A stretch of DNA of 64,000 bases, from contig CP154955.1 in NCBI GenBank assembly GCA_039621445.1, forward strand, positions 25,971,069 to 26,035,068, read 5' to 3'. Positions within the stretch are counted from its first letter, which is position 1, and every line of letters starts with the position of its first letter. Made by a program: the position numbers and the translations under genes. A model generated the notes under the pieces. The model searched no databases and had not been told where the DNA came from. It saw only the letters and a list, made by a program, of their open reading frames with translations. The DNA is from Euglena gracilis (lineage: Eukaryota; Euglenida; Euglenophyceae; Euglenales). Positions 1-12,763 of this stretch are shown here, piece after piece.

Positions 1-325
1 ATAAACAAATTGTTGGTGTGCGCATTTGCGCAAATGCGCACACAAAAGAGTTATGCTTATTTGCGCAAATGCGCAAATAAACATGTATGTGTACTTTCCA
101 TGTTAAAAGACACCAATGAGAACCATGACCGTACGAGGTTTTAAACCGTGATGGGCGTGTTGGTGCGCGCAAATGCGCAAATAAACACAATTACGTTTGT
201 TTGCGCATTTGCGCAAATGCGCAAACAAACATTTAATAAACCGCTTCAAAATGATGTGTTTCAGCGAGCCTAAACACACACAAACAAAGTTTGTTTATTT
301 GCGTAAATGTGCAAATAAACAAACA
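1..325. repeat. Cluster of GCGCAAATGCGC palindromes
   Basis: Several copies of a palindromic core, GCGCATTTGCGCAAATGCGC, lie here, usually flanked by TTTATTT on one side and AATAAAC on the other. Each unit can fold into a short hairpin. The cores are separated by 40-90 bases of unrelated sequence, so this is an interspersed hairpin repeat rather than a tandem satellite. The copy at 6812-7136 matches. Confidence 0.85.
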
Positions 326-1283
326 TCAGTTGTGCGATACCATCTCCTCCTCCGTGACAGCTGGCGAATCCTTACGCCAACCATTGATTTGTACCACGAT
401 TATGTGGTGATGAAATTTGTGGTGAGAGGTGGTGTGTAATGTTCACTGGGACACGGCATCTGACTGGCCAAAATTTGCCTGTCTTACGTGTGTAAATCTG
501 CACTGCTGTTACCCGGCCTGAACGGCCAGTTCCTTTGGCGTCATCTGTTTGGCAGTTAACCGTAATGAATTGATGACATGCAAACGACCTGTGACTGTTG
601 GACACCTTTTCTGTAACAGTACTGCGTTGCAAGAAGACAAAATTTGGCACCTGAAATACCCCGGATGTGTCAGGCCGGAGTCCGTTTATGGTTATTCTCC
701 ACCATTTTTCCCTTGAAAAACGTAAAACACACAGTTTTTGTGCATAATTTGGGGGGAGTGAGTCCCACCGCTTTGATGCACCCAATCCAGTGGTAATGGT
801 TCACCACTTCCTTGCACCCAAAATAACGGGTGTTTGAGGGCTGTCTCTCTCCGGCTGCTGGTTGCCATGCACTGGCATCACGTCATACCCCAGTCTCACA
901 CCCCGGTGGCGGGGTATAACGCGGCCGCTAAAGCTGGGTGTTGTTGTACCAGGGAGGTGGATGCTGGTCTGGTGGGTGCTGAAGCATCAGCAGCTGATGT
1001 GGCTGCAGCAACAGAGCCGAGGCCGAGGCCGCGGGCCAGTGGCAGGGCCCTTGGGACCCAAAAATTGGTACCGGTGGACGTGTACTGTTACTGGGTGGCT
1101 GTGCACCCACCTTCAAGAGATCTTGTATCTCCACCTTTTGTGGGACCTGTCAATGGTCCAAAAACGGCACCATAACACCATATGCTGGGGGATATGGTGT
1201 GGTCATTTGGGTTGAACCCATTCATAAGCCACTAAGGGTAGCTGTAAGAGGGCCAAATGAAATCGCTTTTTACTCCTCCTTTG

Positions 1284-1775
1284 GTGGTTTATTTGCGCAT
1301 TTGCGCGCATCACGTGGTTTATTTGCGAAAATGCACAAATAAACTGCACGAAGAAACTGAACAATTTACATCTGGTTTATTTGCGCATTTGCGCCCACAA
1401 ACGATGTGATGCGCACAAATGCGCAAAAAACCACATCTGCTGCTGGTGTTTTTGTTGTGTTTCCATCACACCGTTCTTCTTTGTGTTTATTTGCGCATTT
1501 GTGCAAATAAACACGGAACATGTTTATGTGCGCATTTGTGCAAATGCGCGCATAAACACAATTACGTTTGTGCGCGCATTTGCGCCCATAAGCCTGCGCC
1601 GTTGACAAACAGTGTGACAAACCCACCAACTGGACGGCTCGTTGGTCTGCGCACTCACAGCTGCTTTGCACAGTTCATGGGTACCAAAGCCCAATCCTTG
1701 AAGGACATGTTTATGTTTATTTGCGCAAATGCGCAAATAAACATAAACATGTGGTGCATTTGCGCAAATAAACAC
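1284..1775. repeat. Cluster of GCGCAAATGCGC palindromes
   Basis: At least eight full or half copies of the same palindromic core occur within 490 bases, in both orientations and with one or two base changes (for example GCGCATTTGTGC). No gene is recognised between them. The matching cluster in duplication copy 2 is at 8095-8586. Confidence 0.85.
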
Positions 1776-4661
1776 AATTCTGCACTTCCAGTGTTGGGCT
1801 TCTTCCGCTGGGTTCTTTGCCACACAACTGGTTGTGTGGATCCCGGGTATAAGCCGGGTGTGAGACACCCGTCCCCTGCATTCCCTTCATTCCCTGCGGA
1901 CCCCTATTTCTTCCCCCCTGCGCTTCCCTTGCCAAACACCCCGCACTTGCCTTCCCTCCCTGCGTCCTTCCTGCCTGCTTGGTCACACCACACCCACACC
2001 CCCCGGCACCTCCTCCCCGCGCTTTAGAAAACAGCCCAAAAACACCACAGCAAGGCGTCGCAAGCAAAGCAGTCCGGCAAACACCCAAGACACACACCGC
2101 CGGCAACTCGTGCACACCCGGGGACACAGCCGAAAGAAGTAACAAGGGGAGTAAAGGTCCCGTTCCCCAGGTGCTTTTTTGCGTTTTTTTCAGTGTGGGC
2201 CGGCAAGGTCCCGGGGGTTTCAACGTACAAAGTCCATTTCCACACACCCCAAAAACACCATTTTTTGCCAAAGTCCCGGGGGTCATACCGCCAAAAACAG
2301 AATTTCGCTCATTTTTTGCACTCTCTTCTCAACGTGTTTTCAAACCCTCCTGACCTTCACAGCCGAAACAAAGAAGAATCAAAAAAATCGTAAATTTGCG
2401 CAAATACGCAAATAAAAATAAAAAAGCTTAAATGCGAATTAGGCCGCCTAAGACCTTGGCAAGCACCTGTGGTCAAGCCCCCAAAAATCCCCATTTTAGG
2501 CCATTTTAGGCCATTTTAGGCATTTTAGGCCATTTTAGCTATGGGTGCCTGCATATGGGTCCCAAAATGGGTCAAAAAAACACCCGGCGCAGAAGGCGCC
2601 GGAAAAATTTTTTCGGGTCCAAAACTGCCCTGGGGGGGTTCCTTAAGGGGCGGTCCTTAACTAAAAAAAAAAATCCCGTCCCTTATGGACCGCCGTGGAT
2701 AAAACAGATGCCAGCGAGATGTGCATGATGGTTTGTTGCATTTCCTGAAGATTGGTCCATAAAATTTCTTTCAAAACTGGTGGAAAATGACATGGATGCG
2801 TTTGGTGCGGCTTTTGAATTTCCAATGGAATATTGAATTTTCGATGGGATTGCAGACAAAAGAAGGAATGGGTCAAACTAGTGAAACCTCGGCAACCACC
2901 TGTCCCCAAACCAATTAAATTCACCACATCCGATTGCTGCCCCCGATAAATCCAAAAAGATCGTGATGCTCATTAAAAAAAAAAAAAGGAATTAAAGGGA
3001 GTTCAAACAGTCACCATGGACCATCCAATTCCAAAGTTCACAATATCAAACTGGGCTAATATCCCACAAACGTCCTTTAGCGCACCTAACCTCCATCATG
3101 TTTCAAGGAAGCAATGGCTGATTTTGAGTTGTCAGGCAAGGTAGTTATCAAAGTCAGGGAGAGATGTAGGATAGGATGGGTCAGGTCCAATATTGGTTGG
3201 TCGTCTTGACATCGATCGGAGGAGAAATATGCATACAGTGCAGGCCCGCGTAAAACTGGGTTGCTGGGTTCGGAGTTGGGTTAATTGTCAAATGTCAGAT
3301 TGCATTGGGCCGTCGGTGCCGCCTGCTGGCCTGTGACGAAAGGGGGGGGTTATGCTGGAAAGCAATTGGACAACAACCGCAGTAACCAAGTTTCGACCCA
3401 TTCTTCACCACATGGTTTCAGCCATTTTGGAGCCTTATTCGGCAAAGTATGTGAAACTGTGGAGCCCATCAAGTACTGGAAAAGAAAGCACTTGGCAGGG
3501 GCAAGGGAGGTTGAGTGCGCCTCCCTGTGGAATTCTATCCAATGTTGGTCAAATTGGGGGAGACGGGACCATGCACCTGATGGTTCAAAAAGTGTGCAAA
3601 AAAGTTTCCATAACTGGGGTCACAGGCCCCAGAGGTCACCAGTGGGACAGAATTAACTTCCCAAATCAAAAACAGCTTGCATTTGCACATCTCAGTCAAA
3701 AAAAGAGGTGTGCTTCGAGTTTGCAATTTCAAGGCTCATCCGGGAGTAAAATTGCACGATATGGTGCTCAATGCGACCTCTTGATCAAATTGATCACAAG
3801 AAATAAAAAGCTTTGGCTTCGAAAACAATTCACCAGTCGGTAACAAGGAAGGTGCCGCTTCAGAAACCTGTGAGAAAGAATATCACAACCTCGCTTCAAG
3901 GCTCGTCCACTGAACCAAAATCCATATTGAAAACGAAACGCTTGAATTGTTAAAGGGATTTGCTTCAAAATTAATAAAACATATATTCATTAGGATTGTG
4001 AAAGGAAATGAAAACATGTAAAATTATGTAAAAAAGCCAAAAAAAACCGACAGGGAACATATGCAAGAGAAAAACGTTTTATCTCACACACAAAGAGCCT
4101 TAATTGGCACCAAAAGAATTGAAGGTTGGTTTCCCAACATAAACCCCAGTGGCTTGCAGAGCACAAAGCAAACCTCATACGCAGGGTCATCAGTTGGCAG
4201 CTCATACCGACATGTGGGACAAGAATTATGCTGTGCAGCAAGAAAATACGTCAATTACCATTGGCCCGTTTTCCTGTCATTCCTTGCATCCCTCGTTTCG
4301 CTGCAACCCCATCTTGCATCCCTGCTTCCCAGGTGTGCGCTTGCTAAGGGGTGAGCCCACGTGCGAAAAAGTTTGGTTTTGCCATTGTGAAAGGCAAAAA
4401 CCCTGAAACCTCACAGCCTTGGCCCTGACAACCCTCATCGGTCATCAATGACAAAACCTGACAGCCCTTATCCATGTGACGTCGACAGCGTCGAGGTGGT
4501 GACACATGATTATGGAAGGGGGGCCGAAGAATGCTTTGGAAGGCGTCAAAGGAACTGCGCCCAGAAGGTCGCCCAGGCATCGTTACGGGGGAAAATGCCC
4601 TTCCACAACTAAACGGCGACAAATACCAACCCCGGACAAATGGCAGGGTGGGGGGGCACGC
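1776..4661. other. Host non-coding stretch
   Basis: No gene is recognised. The stretch holds a C/T-rich block (1880-2030), a short tandem run of ATTTTAGGCC (2487-2540; partner 9294-9345), a half palindrome near 2400 and several homopolymers. Short open frames occur but have no recognisable domain, splice pattern or codon bias. The same applies to 8587-11468 in the duplicate. Confidence 0.6.
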
Positions 4662-5824
4662 CTGGGTGAGCCACGGCAGCACGCAGTCCTTGTGGAAGAG
4701 GTGGGCGCAGGGGAGCTGCAGCACGGCTTCGCCAAGGGTGTAGTCGTCCTTGCACACCGAACAGCCCTCGCTGGCCGCTAAGACGGGGGCAAGGGACAAT
4801 GGGAACATGAGGAGATGACCAGGAATGTGTGACAATCTCTCCAGCTGCTAAGGAAGAAAATGAAGAAATTAGTAATGCTTTGGGGCGGCCGATCTCGTAC
4901 TGAACAGGAAGATCATGTTTGGCTTCAGCACAGCAACGCCATTCTTCTGTTAACTCTAACTCTAAGGCCTAACTCTGATAACTCTGAGGACCAGATTTTG
5001 GGACACTCAAAGTTGGTGCTCCGGTGCCAAGGCACGGGTGAAAGCTACAAGCTTGAACTTTGAACTGAAGAAAGCTGCACTGTAGCTGCACATAGCTATG
5101 AATTCACAAGATTGCAATCAAAAGAAATGGACAGGAATGAAATGCAGGGGGGGGGTGTCTACTAAACATCTTGGAGCAAAGAGACACCAATTGTAGTTTA
5201 ACACTAAAAAAGCGGCAGGTGGAGGTGCCATCGCTCTGGTTCTGAATGACACAATTCACACACACACACACACACACCCACCCACCCACCCACCCACCCA
5301 CCCACCCACCCACTCACTCACTCACTCACTCACTCACTCACTCACTCACTCACTCACTCACTCACTCACTCACTCACTCACTCACTCACTCACCCACGCA
5401 CTCACTCACTCACTCACTCACTCACTCACTCACTCACTCACTCACTCACTCACTCACTCACTCACTCACTCACTCACTCACTCACTCACTCACTCACTCA
5501 CTCACTCACTCACTCACTCACTCACTCACTCACGTACTCACTCACATACAAACACGCACCAACGTGCCCACTGGAGATGGTGACCTCCGGCAGGTCCTCT
5601 AGCGCCTTGGAGGACGTGGGTGGCGTGCCCATGGGCCTGGGGGAGGGGGGACAACCGGAGTCGATCTCGGGAGGGGGGAATGGGCGACAGGGACCGCATA
5701 CCCGTCGTAGTGTTCCATCAGGTACGCAAGCAGGTCGTTCAGGCTGCCGAAGGCATGGGGCTGCGGCCCCAGCAGGCCGGGGTGTGCGCGGAAGGCGACG
5801 TGCACCCCCGGAGGGGCCATGGGC
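4662..5824 (-). CDS. RNF126/RNF115-like RING E3 ligase, three 3' exons (copy 1)
   Basis: Three minus-strand exons resemble the C-terminal half of RNF126/RNF115 E3 ubiquitin ligases. Exon 5702-5824 carries a segment like the helix before the RING ([14 protein letters not shown]). Exon 5560-5636 carries the linker ending TISSGHV. Exon 4662-4777 carries the RING-H2 start, CSVCKDDY and [16 protein letters not shown]. Introns are GT-AG and the reading phase is kept across both junctions, which is strong support. The intron between the last two exons contains the CACT microsatellite. The donor after the RING exon is unclear (a GC donor or a GT two bases on), and the exon with the last Cys pair was not found. 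The protein would transfer ubiquitin to target proteins. Identical to 11469-12624. Confidence 0.75.
5253..5540. repeat. CA / CCCA / CACT microsatellite
   Basis: About 12 CA units, then CCCA units, then roughly 230 bases of CACT broken once by CACCCACG. It lies within an intron of the RING ligase gene. The long open frames it creates (Thr-His-Ser-Leu repeats) are artefacts. Confidence 0.97.
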
Positions 5825-5963
5825 CTGCAGCACAGAGGGGAGGAGACAACCAAACCACCAAAAAGCACAAAGTGCACAGGGAATCTCACCAGCCCAGCGA
5901 CAACTTTTGATTTAGAATTTGATGTAGAGTGCCATTAATTCTATTGATATTTGTTGGGTGAAC

Positions 5964-5976
5964 NNNNNNNNNNNNN
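5964..5976. other. Assembly gap (13 N)
   Basis: Thirteen undetermined bases lie exactly at the right end of duplication copy 1, which makes an assembly cause for the duplication more likely. Confidence 1.
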
Positions 5977-5987
5977 AAAAAAAGTGG

Positions 5988-6150
5988 ACCAAATTTTGGA
6001 AATCAAATTTTACTGACATTTTTCCTCTGTCAAATTTTTTGGATTTTCAATGGCATTTTTTTCCTTCAAAAACCTCTCAAAATCAACATTTTGAGAAAAT
6101 GTTGATTTTTGGAGGTGTGAAAAATGGGGTTTTGAGGGAGTTTTCCTTGC
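5988..6150. repeat. Interspersed repeat family R1, copy 1
   Basis: About 160 AT-rich bases matching stretches at 21225-21400 and 24690-24850. The shared core includes ATTTTCAATGGCATTTTTT, TTCAAAAACCTCTCAAAATC and AAATGTTGA. This copy starts right after the assembly gap. Confidence 0.8.
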
Positions 6151-6694
6151 GAAATGGCCATTTTTTTGAGGAAAAAGTTCTTAAGTCATTGTTTTGGTCA
6201 TCAAAAAGTGACGTTTTTTTGGTTTTTCCACACGTTTTTTTATGTGTTTTTTTATAAAAAAAAACATATTTTTTTGTTTCAAAAAAAACAGGCAGTCGAC
6301 CTTCTTAGGCGGCCGAATTCGCACTTAAGGGTTTTTCCTTTAGAATTTGCGCATTTGCGCAAATGCGCAAATTTTAAAAAATTCCTGGACCCTGTACCCT
6401 GGCACAGGAAACACAATCTGTGACACCCCTCTACTGGAGGGGATTAACTCCCAGTAGTTTGGTGCAAATGCTGCTTACCAGGTGACGCGAATAGGGCTGA
6501 GGGTGAGATTGGTGCTCTTGTACGTCAAACAGGAGATAGGCACACACCCTGTGCGTCACGACACTTGGAAATGGTGCTGACGTGCTGGCTGAACTGGCTT
6601 GGATACTACCGCCACCGGTAAGAACACACGGAGCCTCATTAGATCACACACCACAGACAGACAGACTACGTTCCCCAGCCGTCACGCAACTGAT
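6151..6694. other. Host non-coding stretch between duplication copies
   Basis: AT-rich at first (poly-T and poly-A runs), with one hairpin palindrome at 6345-6376 and the sequence TTCTTAGGCGGCCGAATTCG, similar in inverted sense to 2440-2460. No gene is seen. Confidence 0.6.
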
Positions 6695-7136
6695 GTGTGT
6701 TTGTGGGCGCAATTGCGCAAATAAAAACAATTGTGTTTGCGGGCGCATTTGCGCAAATAAAACGTAAACCGATGATGTTAAAATGACGTGTTTGTGGGCG
6801 CAAATGCGCCCATAAACAAATTGTTGGTGTGCGCATTTGCGCAAATGCGCACACAAAAGAGTTATGCTTATTTGCGCAAATGCGCAAATAAACATGTATG
6901 TGTACTTTCCATGTTAAAAGACACCAATGAGAACCATGACCATACGAGGTTTTAAACCGTGATGGGCGTGTTGGTGCGCGCAAATGCGCAAATAAACACA
7001 ATTACGTTTGTTTGCGCATTTGCGCAAATGCGCAAACAAACATTTAATAAACCGCTTCAAAATGATGTGTTTCAGCGAGCCTAAACACACACAAACAAAG
7101 TTTGTTTATTTGCGTAAATGTGCAAATAAACAAACA
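6695..7136. repeat. Cluster of GCGCAAATGCGC palindromes
   Basis: Copies of the same hairpin repeat, including extra units at 6700-6815 upstream of the duplicated segment. Their presence on both sides of the junction suggests that the palindromes may have taken part in forming or mis-assembling the duplication. Confidence 0.8.
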
Positions 7137-8094
7137 TCAGTTGTGCGATACCATCTCCTCCTCCGTGACAGCTGGCGAATCCTTACGCCAACCATTGATT
7201 TGTACCACGATTATGTGGTGATGAAATTTGTGGTGAGAGGTGGTGTGTAATGTTCACTGGGACACGGCATCTGACTGGCCAAAATTTGCCTGTCTTACGT
7301 GTGTAAATCTGCACTGCTGTTACCCGGCCTGAACGGCCAGTTCCTTTGGCGTCATCTGTTTGGCAGTTAACCGTAATGAATTGATGACATGCAAACGACC
7401 TGTGACTGTTGGACACCTTTTCTGTAACAGTACTGCGTTGCAAGAAGACAAAATTTGGCACCTGAAATACCCCGGATGTGTCAGGCCGGAGTCCGTTTAT
7501 GGTTATTCTCCACCATTTTTCCCTTGAAAAACGTAAAACACACAGTTTTTGTGCATAATTTGGGGGGAGTGAGTCCCACCGCTTTGATGCACCCAATCCA
7601 GTGGTAATGGTTCACCACTTCCTTGCACCCAAAATAACGGGTGTTTGAGGGCTGTCTCTCTCCGGCTGCTGGTTGCCATGCACTGGCATCACGTCATACC
7701 CCAGTCTCACACCCCGGTGGCGGGGTATAACGCGGCCGCTAAAGCTGGGTGTTGTTGTACCAGGGAGGTGGATGCTGGTCTGGTGGGTGCTGAAGCATCA
7801 GCAGCTGATGTGGCTGCAGCAACAGAGCCGAGGCCGAGGCCGCGGGCCAGTGGCAGGGCCCTTGGGTCCCAAAAATTGGTACCGGTGGACGTGTACTGTT
7901 GCTGGGTGGCTGTGCACCCACCTTCAAGAGATCTTGTATCTCCACCTTTTGTGGGACCTGTCAATGGTCCAAAAACGGCACCATAACACCATATGCTGGG
8001 GGATATGGTGTGGTCATTTGGGTTGAACCCATTCATAAGCCACTAAGGGTAGCTGTAAGAGGGCCAAATGAAATCGCTTTTTACTCCTCCTTTG

Positions 8095-8586
8095 GTGGTT
8101 TATTTGCGCATTTGCGCGCATCACGTGGTTTATTTGCGAAAATGCACAAATAAACTGCACGAAGAAACTGAACAATTTACATCTGGTTTATTTGCGCATT
8201 TGCGCCCACAAACGATGTGATGCGCACAAATGCGCAAAAAACCACATCTGCTGCTGGTGTTTTTGTTGTGTTTCCATCACACCGTTCTTCTTTGTGTTTA
8301 TTTGCGCATTTGTGCAAATAAACACGGAACATGTTTATGTGCGCATTTGTGCAAATGCGCGCATAAACACAATTACGTTTGTGCGCGCATTTGCGCCCAT
8401 AAGCCTGCGCCGTTGACAAACAGTGTGACAAACCCACCAACTGGACGGCTCGTTGGTCTGCGCACTCACAGCTGCTTTGCACAGTTCATGGGTACCAAAG
8501 CCCAATCCTTGAAGGACATGTTTATGTTTATTTGCGCAAATGCGCAAATAAACATAAACATGTGGTGCATTTGCGCAAATAAACAC
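8095..8586. repeat. Cluster of GCGCAAATGCGC palindromes (copy 2)
   Basis: Duplicate of the cluster at 1284-1775, with the same unit order. Confidence 0.85.
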
Positions 8587-11468
8587 AATTCTGCACTTCC
8601 AGTGTTGGGCTTCTTCCGCTGGGTTCTTTGCCACACAACTGGTTGTGTGGATCCCGGGTATAAGCCGGGTGTGAGACACCCGTCCCCTGCATTCCCTTCA
8701 TTCCCTGCGGACCCCTATTTCTTCCCCCCTGCGCTTCCCTTGCCAAACACCCCGCACTTGCCTTCCCTCCCTGCGTCCTTCCTGCCTGCTTGGTCACACC
8801 ACACCCACACCCCCCGGCACCTCCTCCCCGCGCTTTAGAAAACAGCCCAAAAACACCACAGCAAGGCGTCGCAAGCAAAGCAGTCCGGCAAACACCCAAG
8901 ACACACACCGCCGGCAACTCGTGCACACCCGGGGACACAGCCGAAAGAAGTAACAAGGGGAGTAAAGGTCCCGTTCCCCAGGTGCTTTTTTGCGTTTTTT
9001 TCAGTGTGGGCTGGTAAGGTTACGGGGGTTTCAATGTACAAAGTCCATTTCCACACCCCAAAATCACCATTTTTTGCCAAAGTCCCGGGGGTCATACCGC
9101 CAAAAACAGAATTTCGCTCATTTCTTGCGCTCTCTTGTCAACGTGTTTTCAAATCCCCCTGACCTTCACAGCCGAAACAAAGAAGAATCAAAAAATTCGT
9201 AAATTTGCGCAAGTGCGCAAAAAAAAGGAAAAAGCTTAAATGCGAATTTGTCCTTCTAAGATCTTGGCAAGCACCTATGGTCAAGCCCCAAAAATCCCCA
9301 TTTTAGGCCATATTAGGCCATTTTAGGCATTTTAGGCCATTTTAGCTATGGGTGCCTGCATATGGGTCCCAAAATGGGTCAAAAAAACACCCGGCGCAGA
9401 AGGCGCCGGAAAAATTTTTTCGGGTCCAAAACTGCCCTGGGGGGGTTCCTTAAGGGGCGGTCCTTAACTAAAAAAAAAAATCCCGTCCCTTATGGACCGC
9501 CGTGGATAAAACAGATGCCAGCGAGATGTGCATGATGGTTTGTTGCATTTCCTGAAGATTGGTCCATAAAATTTCTTTCAAAACTGGTGGAAAATGACAT
9601 GGATGCGTTTGGTGCGGCTTTTGAATTTCCAATGGAATATTGAATTTTCGATGGGATTGCAGACAAAAGAAGGAATGGGTCAAACTAGTGAAACCTCGGC
9701 AACCACCTGTCCCCAAACCAATTAAATTCACCACATCCGATTGCTGCCCCCGATAAATCCAAAAAGATCGTGATGCTCATTAAAAAAAAAAAAAGGAATT
9801 AAAGGGAGTTCAAACAGTCACCATGGACCATCCAATTCCAAAGTTCACAATATCAAACTGGGCTAATATCCCACAAACGTCCTTTAGCGCACCTAACCTC
9901 CATCATGTTTCAAGGAAGCAATGGCTGATTTTGAGTTGTCAGGCAAGGTAGTTATCAAAGTCAGGGAGAGATGTAGGATAGGATGGGTCAGGTCCAATAT
10001 TGGTTGGTCGTCTTGACATCGATCGGAGGAGAAATATGCATACAGTGCAGGCCCGCGTAAAACTGGGTTGCTGGGTTCGGAGTTGGGTTAATTGTCAAAT
10101 GTCAGATTGCATTGGGCCGTCGGTGCCGCCTGCTGGCCTGTGACGAAAGGGGGGGGTTATGCTGGAAAGCAATTGGACAACAACCGCAGTAACCAAGTTT
10201 CGACCCATTCTTCACCACATGGTTTCAGCCATTTTGGAGCCTTATTCGGCAAAGTATGTGAAACTGTGGAGCCCATCAAGTACTGGAAAAGAAAGCACTT
10301 GGCAGGGGCAAGGTAGGTTGAGTGCGCCTCCCTGTGGAATTCTATCCAATGTTGGTCAAATTGGGGGAGACGGGACCATGCACCTGATGGTTCAAAAAGT
10401 GTGCAAAAAAGTTTCCATAACTGGGGTCACAGGCCCCAGAGGTCACCAGTGGGACAGAATTAACTTCCCAAATCAAAAACAGCTTGCATTTGCACATCTC
10501 AGTCAAAAAAAGAGGTGTGCTTCGAGTTTGCAATTTCAAGGCTCATCCGGGAGTAAAATTGCACGATATGGTGCTCAATGCGACCTCTTGATCAAATTGA
10601 TCACAAGAAATAAAAAGCTTTGGCTTCGAAAACAATTCACCAGTCGGTAACAAGGAAGGTGCCGCTTCAGAAACCTGTGAGAAAGAATATCACAACCTCG
10701 CTTCAAGGCTCGTCCACTGAACCAAAATCCATATTGAAAACGAAACGCTTGAATTGTTAAAGGGATTTGCTTCAAAATTAATAAAACATATATTCATTAG
10801 GATTGTGAAAGGAAATGAAAACATGTAAAATTATGTAAAAAAGCCAAAAAAAACCGACAGGGAACATATGCAAGAGAAAAACGTTTTATCTCACACACAA
10901 AGAGCCTTAATTGGCACCAAAAGAATTGAAGGTTGGTTTCCCAACATAAACCCCAGTGGCTTGCAGAGCACAAAGCAAACCTCATACGCAGGGTCATCAG
11001 TTGGCAGCTCATACCGACATGTGGGACAAGAATTATGCTGTGCAGCAAGAAAATACGTCAATTACCATTGGCCCGTTTTCCTGTCATTCCTTGCATCCCT
11101 CGTTTCGCTGCAACCCCATCTTGCATCCCTGCTTCCCAGGTGTGCGCTTGCTAAGGGGTGAGCCCACGTGCGAAAAAGTTTGGTTTTGCCATTGTGAAAG
11201 GCAAAAACCCTGAAACCTCACAGCCTTGGCCCTGACAACCCTCATCGGTCATCAATGACAAAACCTGACAGCCCTTATCCATGTGACGTCGACAGCGTCG
11301 AGGTGGTGACACATGATTATGGAAGGGGGGCCGAAGAATGCTTTGGAAGGCGTCAAAGGAACTGCGCCCAGAAGGTCGCCCAGGCATCGTTACGGGGGAA
11401 AATGCCCTTCCACAACTAAACGGCGACAAATACCAACCCCGGACAAATGGCAGGGTGGGGGGGCACGC

Positions 11469-12624
11469 CTGGGTGAGCCACGGCAGCACGCAGTCCTTGT
11501 GGAAGAGGTGGGCGCAGGGGAGCTGCAGCACGGCTTCGCCAAGGGTGTAGTCGTCCTTGCACACCGAACAGCCCTCGCTGGCCGCTAAGACGGGGGCAAG
11601 GGACAATGGGAACATGAGGAGATGACCAGGAATGTGTGACAATCTCTCCAGCTGCTAAGGAAGAAAATGAAGAAATTAGTAATGCTTTGGGGCGGCCGAT
11701 CTCGTACTGAACAGGAAGATCATGTTTGGCTTCAGCACAGCAACGCCATTCTTCTGTTAACTCTAACTCTAAGGCCTAACTCTGATAACTCTGAGGACCA
11801 GATTTTGGGACACTCAAAGTTGGTGCTCCGGTGCCAAGGCACGGGTGAAAGCTACAAGCTTGAACTTTGAACTGAAGAAAGCTGCACTGTAGCTGCACAT
11901 AGCTATGAATTCACAAGATTGCAATCAAAAGAAATGGACAGGAATGAAATGCAGGGGGGGGTGTCTACTAAACATCTTGGAGCAAAGAGACACCAATTGT
12001 AGTTTAACACTAAAAAAGCGGCAGGTGGAGGTGCCATCGCTCTGGTTCTGAATGACACAATTCACACACACACACACACACACCCCCCACCCACCCACCC
12101 ACCCACCCCCCCACCCACCACTCACTCACTCACTCACTCACTCACTCACTCACTCACTCACTCACTCACTCACTCACTCACTCACTCACTCACTCACTCA
12201 CTCACTCACCCACGCACTCACTCACTCACTCACTCACTCACTCACTCACTCACTCACTCACTCACTCACTCACTCACTCACTCACTCACTCACTCACTCA
12301 CTCACTCACTCACTCACTCACTCACTCACTCACGTACTCACTCACATACAAACACGCACCAACGTGCCCACTGGAGATGGTGACCTCCGGCAGGTCCTCT
12401 AGCGCCTTGGAGGACGTGGGTGGCGTGCCCATGGGCCTGGGGGAGGGGGGACAACCGGAGTCGATCTCGGGAGGGGGGAATGGGCGACAGGGACCGCATA
12501 CCCGTCGTAGTGTTCCATCAGGTACGCAAGCAGGTCGTTCAGGCTGCCGAAGGCATGGGGCTGCGGCCCCAGCAGGCCGGGGTGTGCGCGGAAGGCGACG
12601 TGCACCCCCGGAGGGGCCATGGGC
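11469..12624 (-). CDS. RNF126/RNF115-like RING E3 ligase, three 3' exons (copy 2)
   Basis: Duplicate of the exons at 4662-5824, here at 12502-12624, 12360-12436 and 11469-11584, with the same splice signals. This copy is the one contiguous with the probable upstream exons at 16398-16445 and 17215-17349, so it is more likely to be the functional 3' end. If the duplication is real, the gene has a second, downstream set of terminal exons. The missing last RING cysteines leave open whether either set is complete. Confidence 0.75.
12062..12340. repeat. CA / CCCA / CACT microsatellite (copy 2)
   Basis: Same composite microsatellite as 5253-5540, slightly shorter and with changed CCCA units. Length change here shifts the duplication offset from 6807 to 6800. 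Confidence 0.97.
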
Positions 12625-12763
12625 CTGCAGCACAGAGGGGAGGAGACAACCAAACCACCAAAAAGCACAAAGTGCACAGGGAATCTCACCAGCCCAGCGA
12701 CAACTTTTGATTTAGAATTTGATGTAGAGTGCCATTAATTCTATTGATATTTGTTGGGTGAAC

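Larger units (their letters stand above)
1..5963. repeat. Segmental duplication, copy 1
   Basis: This segment matches 6812-12763 nearly base for base. The offset is 6811 at the left, 6807 in the middle and 6800 at the right, the shifts coming from small indels and microsatellite length. Scattered single-base differences exist (for example near 110, 1050 and 2200-2400), so it is not an exact copy-paste. The copy starts at the window edge, so its true left end is not visible. It ends where the assembly gap begins. It may be a genuine tandem duplication or two haplotypes joined by the assembler. Confidence 0.95.
6812..12763. repeat. Segmental duplication, copy 2
   Basis: Second copy of the segment at 1-5963. 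Homology stops at 12763, the base that corresponds to the last base before the assembly gap in copy 1. Sequence to the right (12764 onward) has no partner in the window. Internal differences are a changed stretch around 9010-9070, one missing unit of the ATTTTAGGCC repeat and a shorter CACT microsatellite. Confidence 0.95.

Noticed and set aside
372-785. 137-codon minus-strand frame (also 7183-7596), and frames at 862-1215, 2661-2927 and 3352-3843
   Set aside because: Preserved in both duplication copies, but the copies are so alike that conservation carries no weight; no domain or splice evidence.
5246-5602. Thr-His-Ser-Leu repeat protein (also 12052-12402)
   Set aside because: Pure translation of a CACT microsatellite inside an intron.
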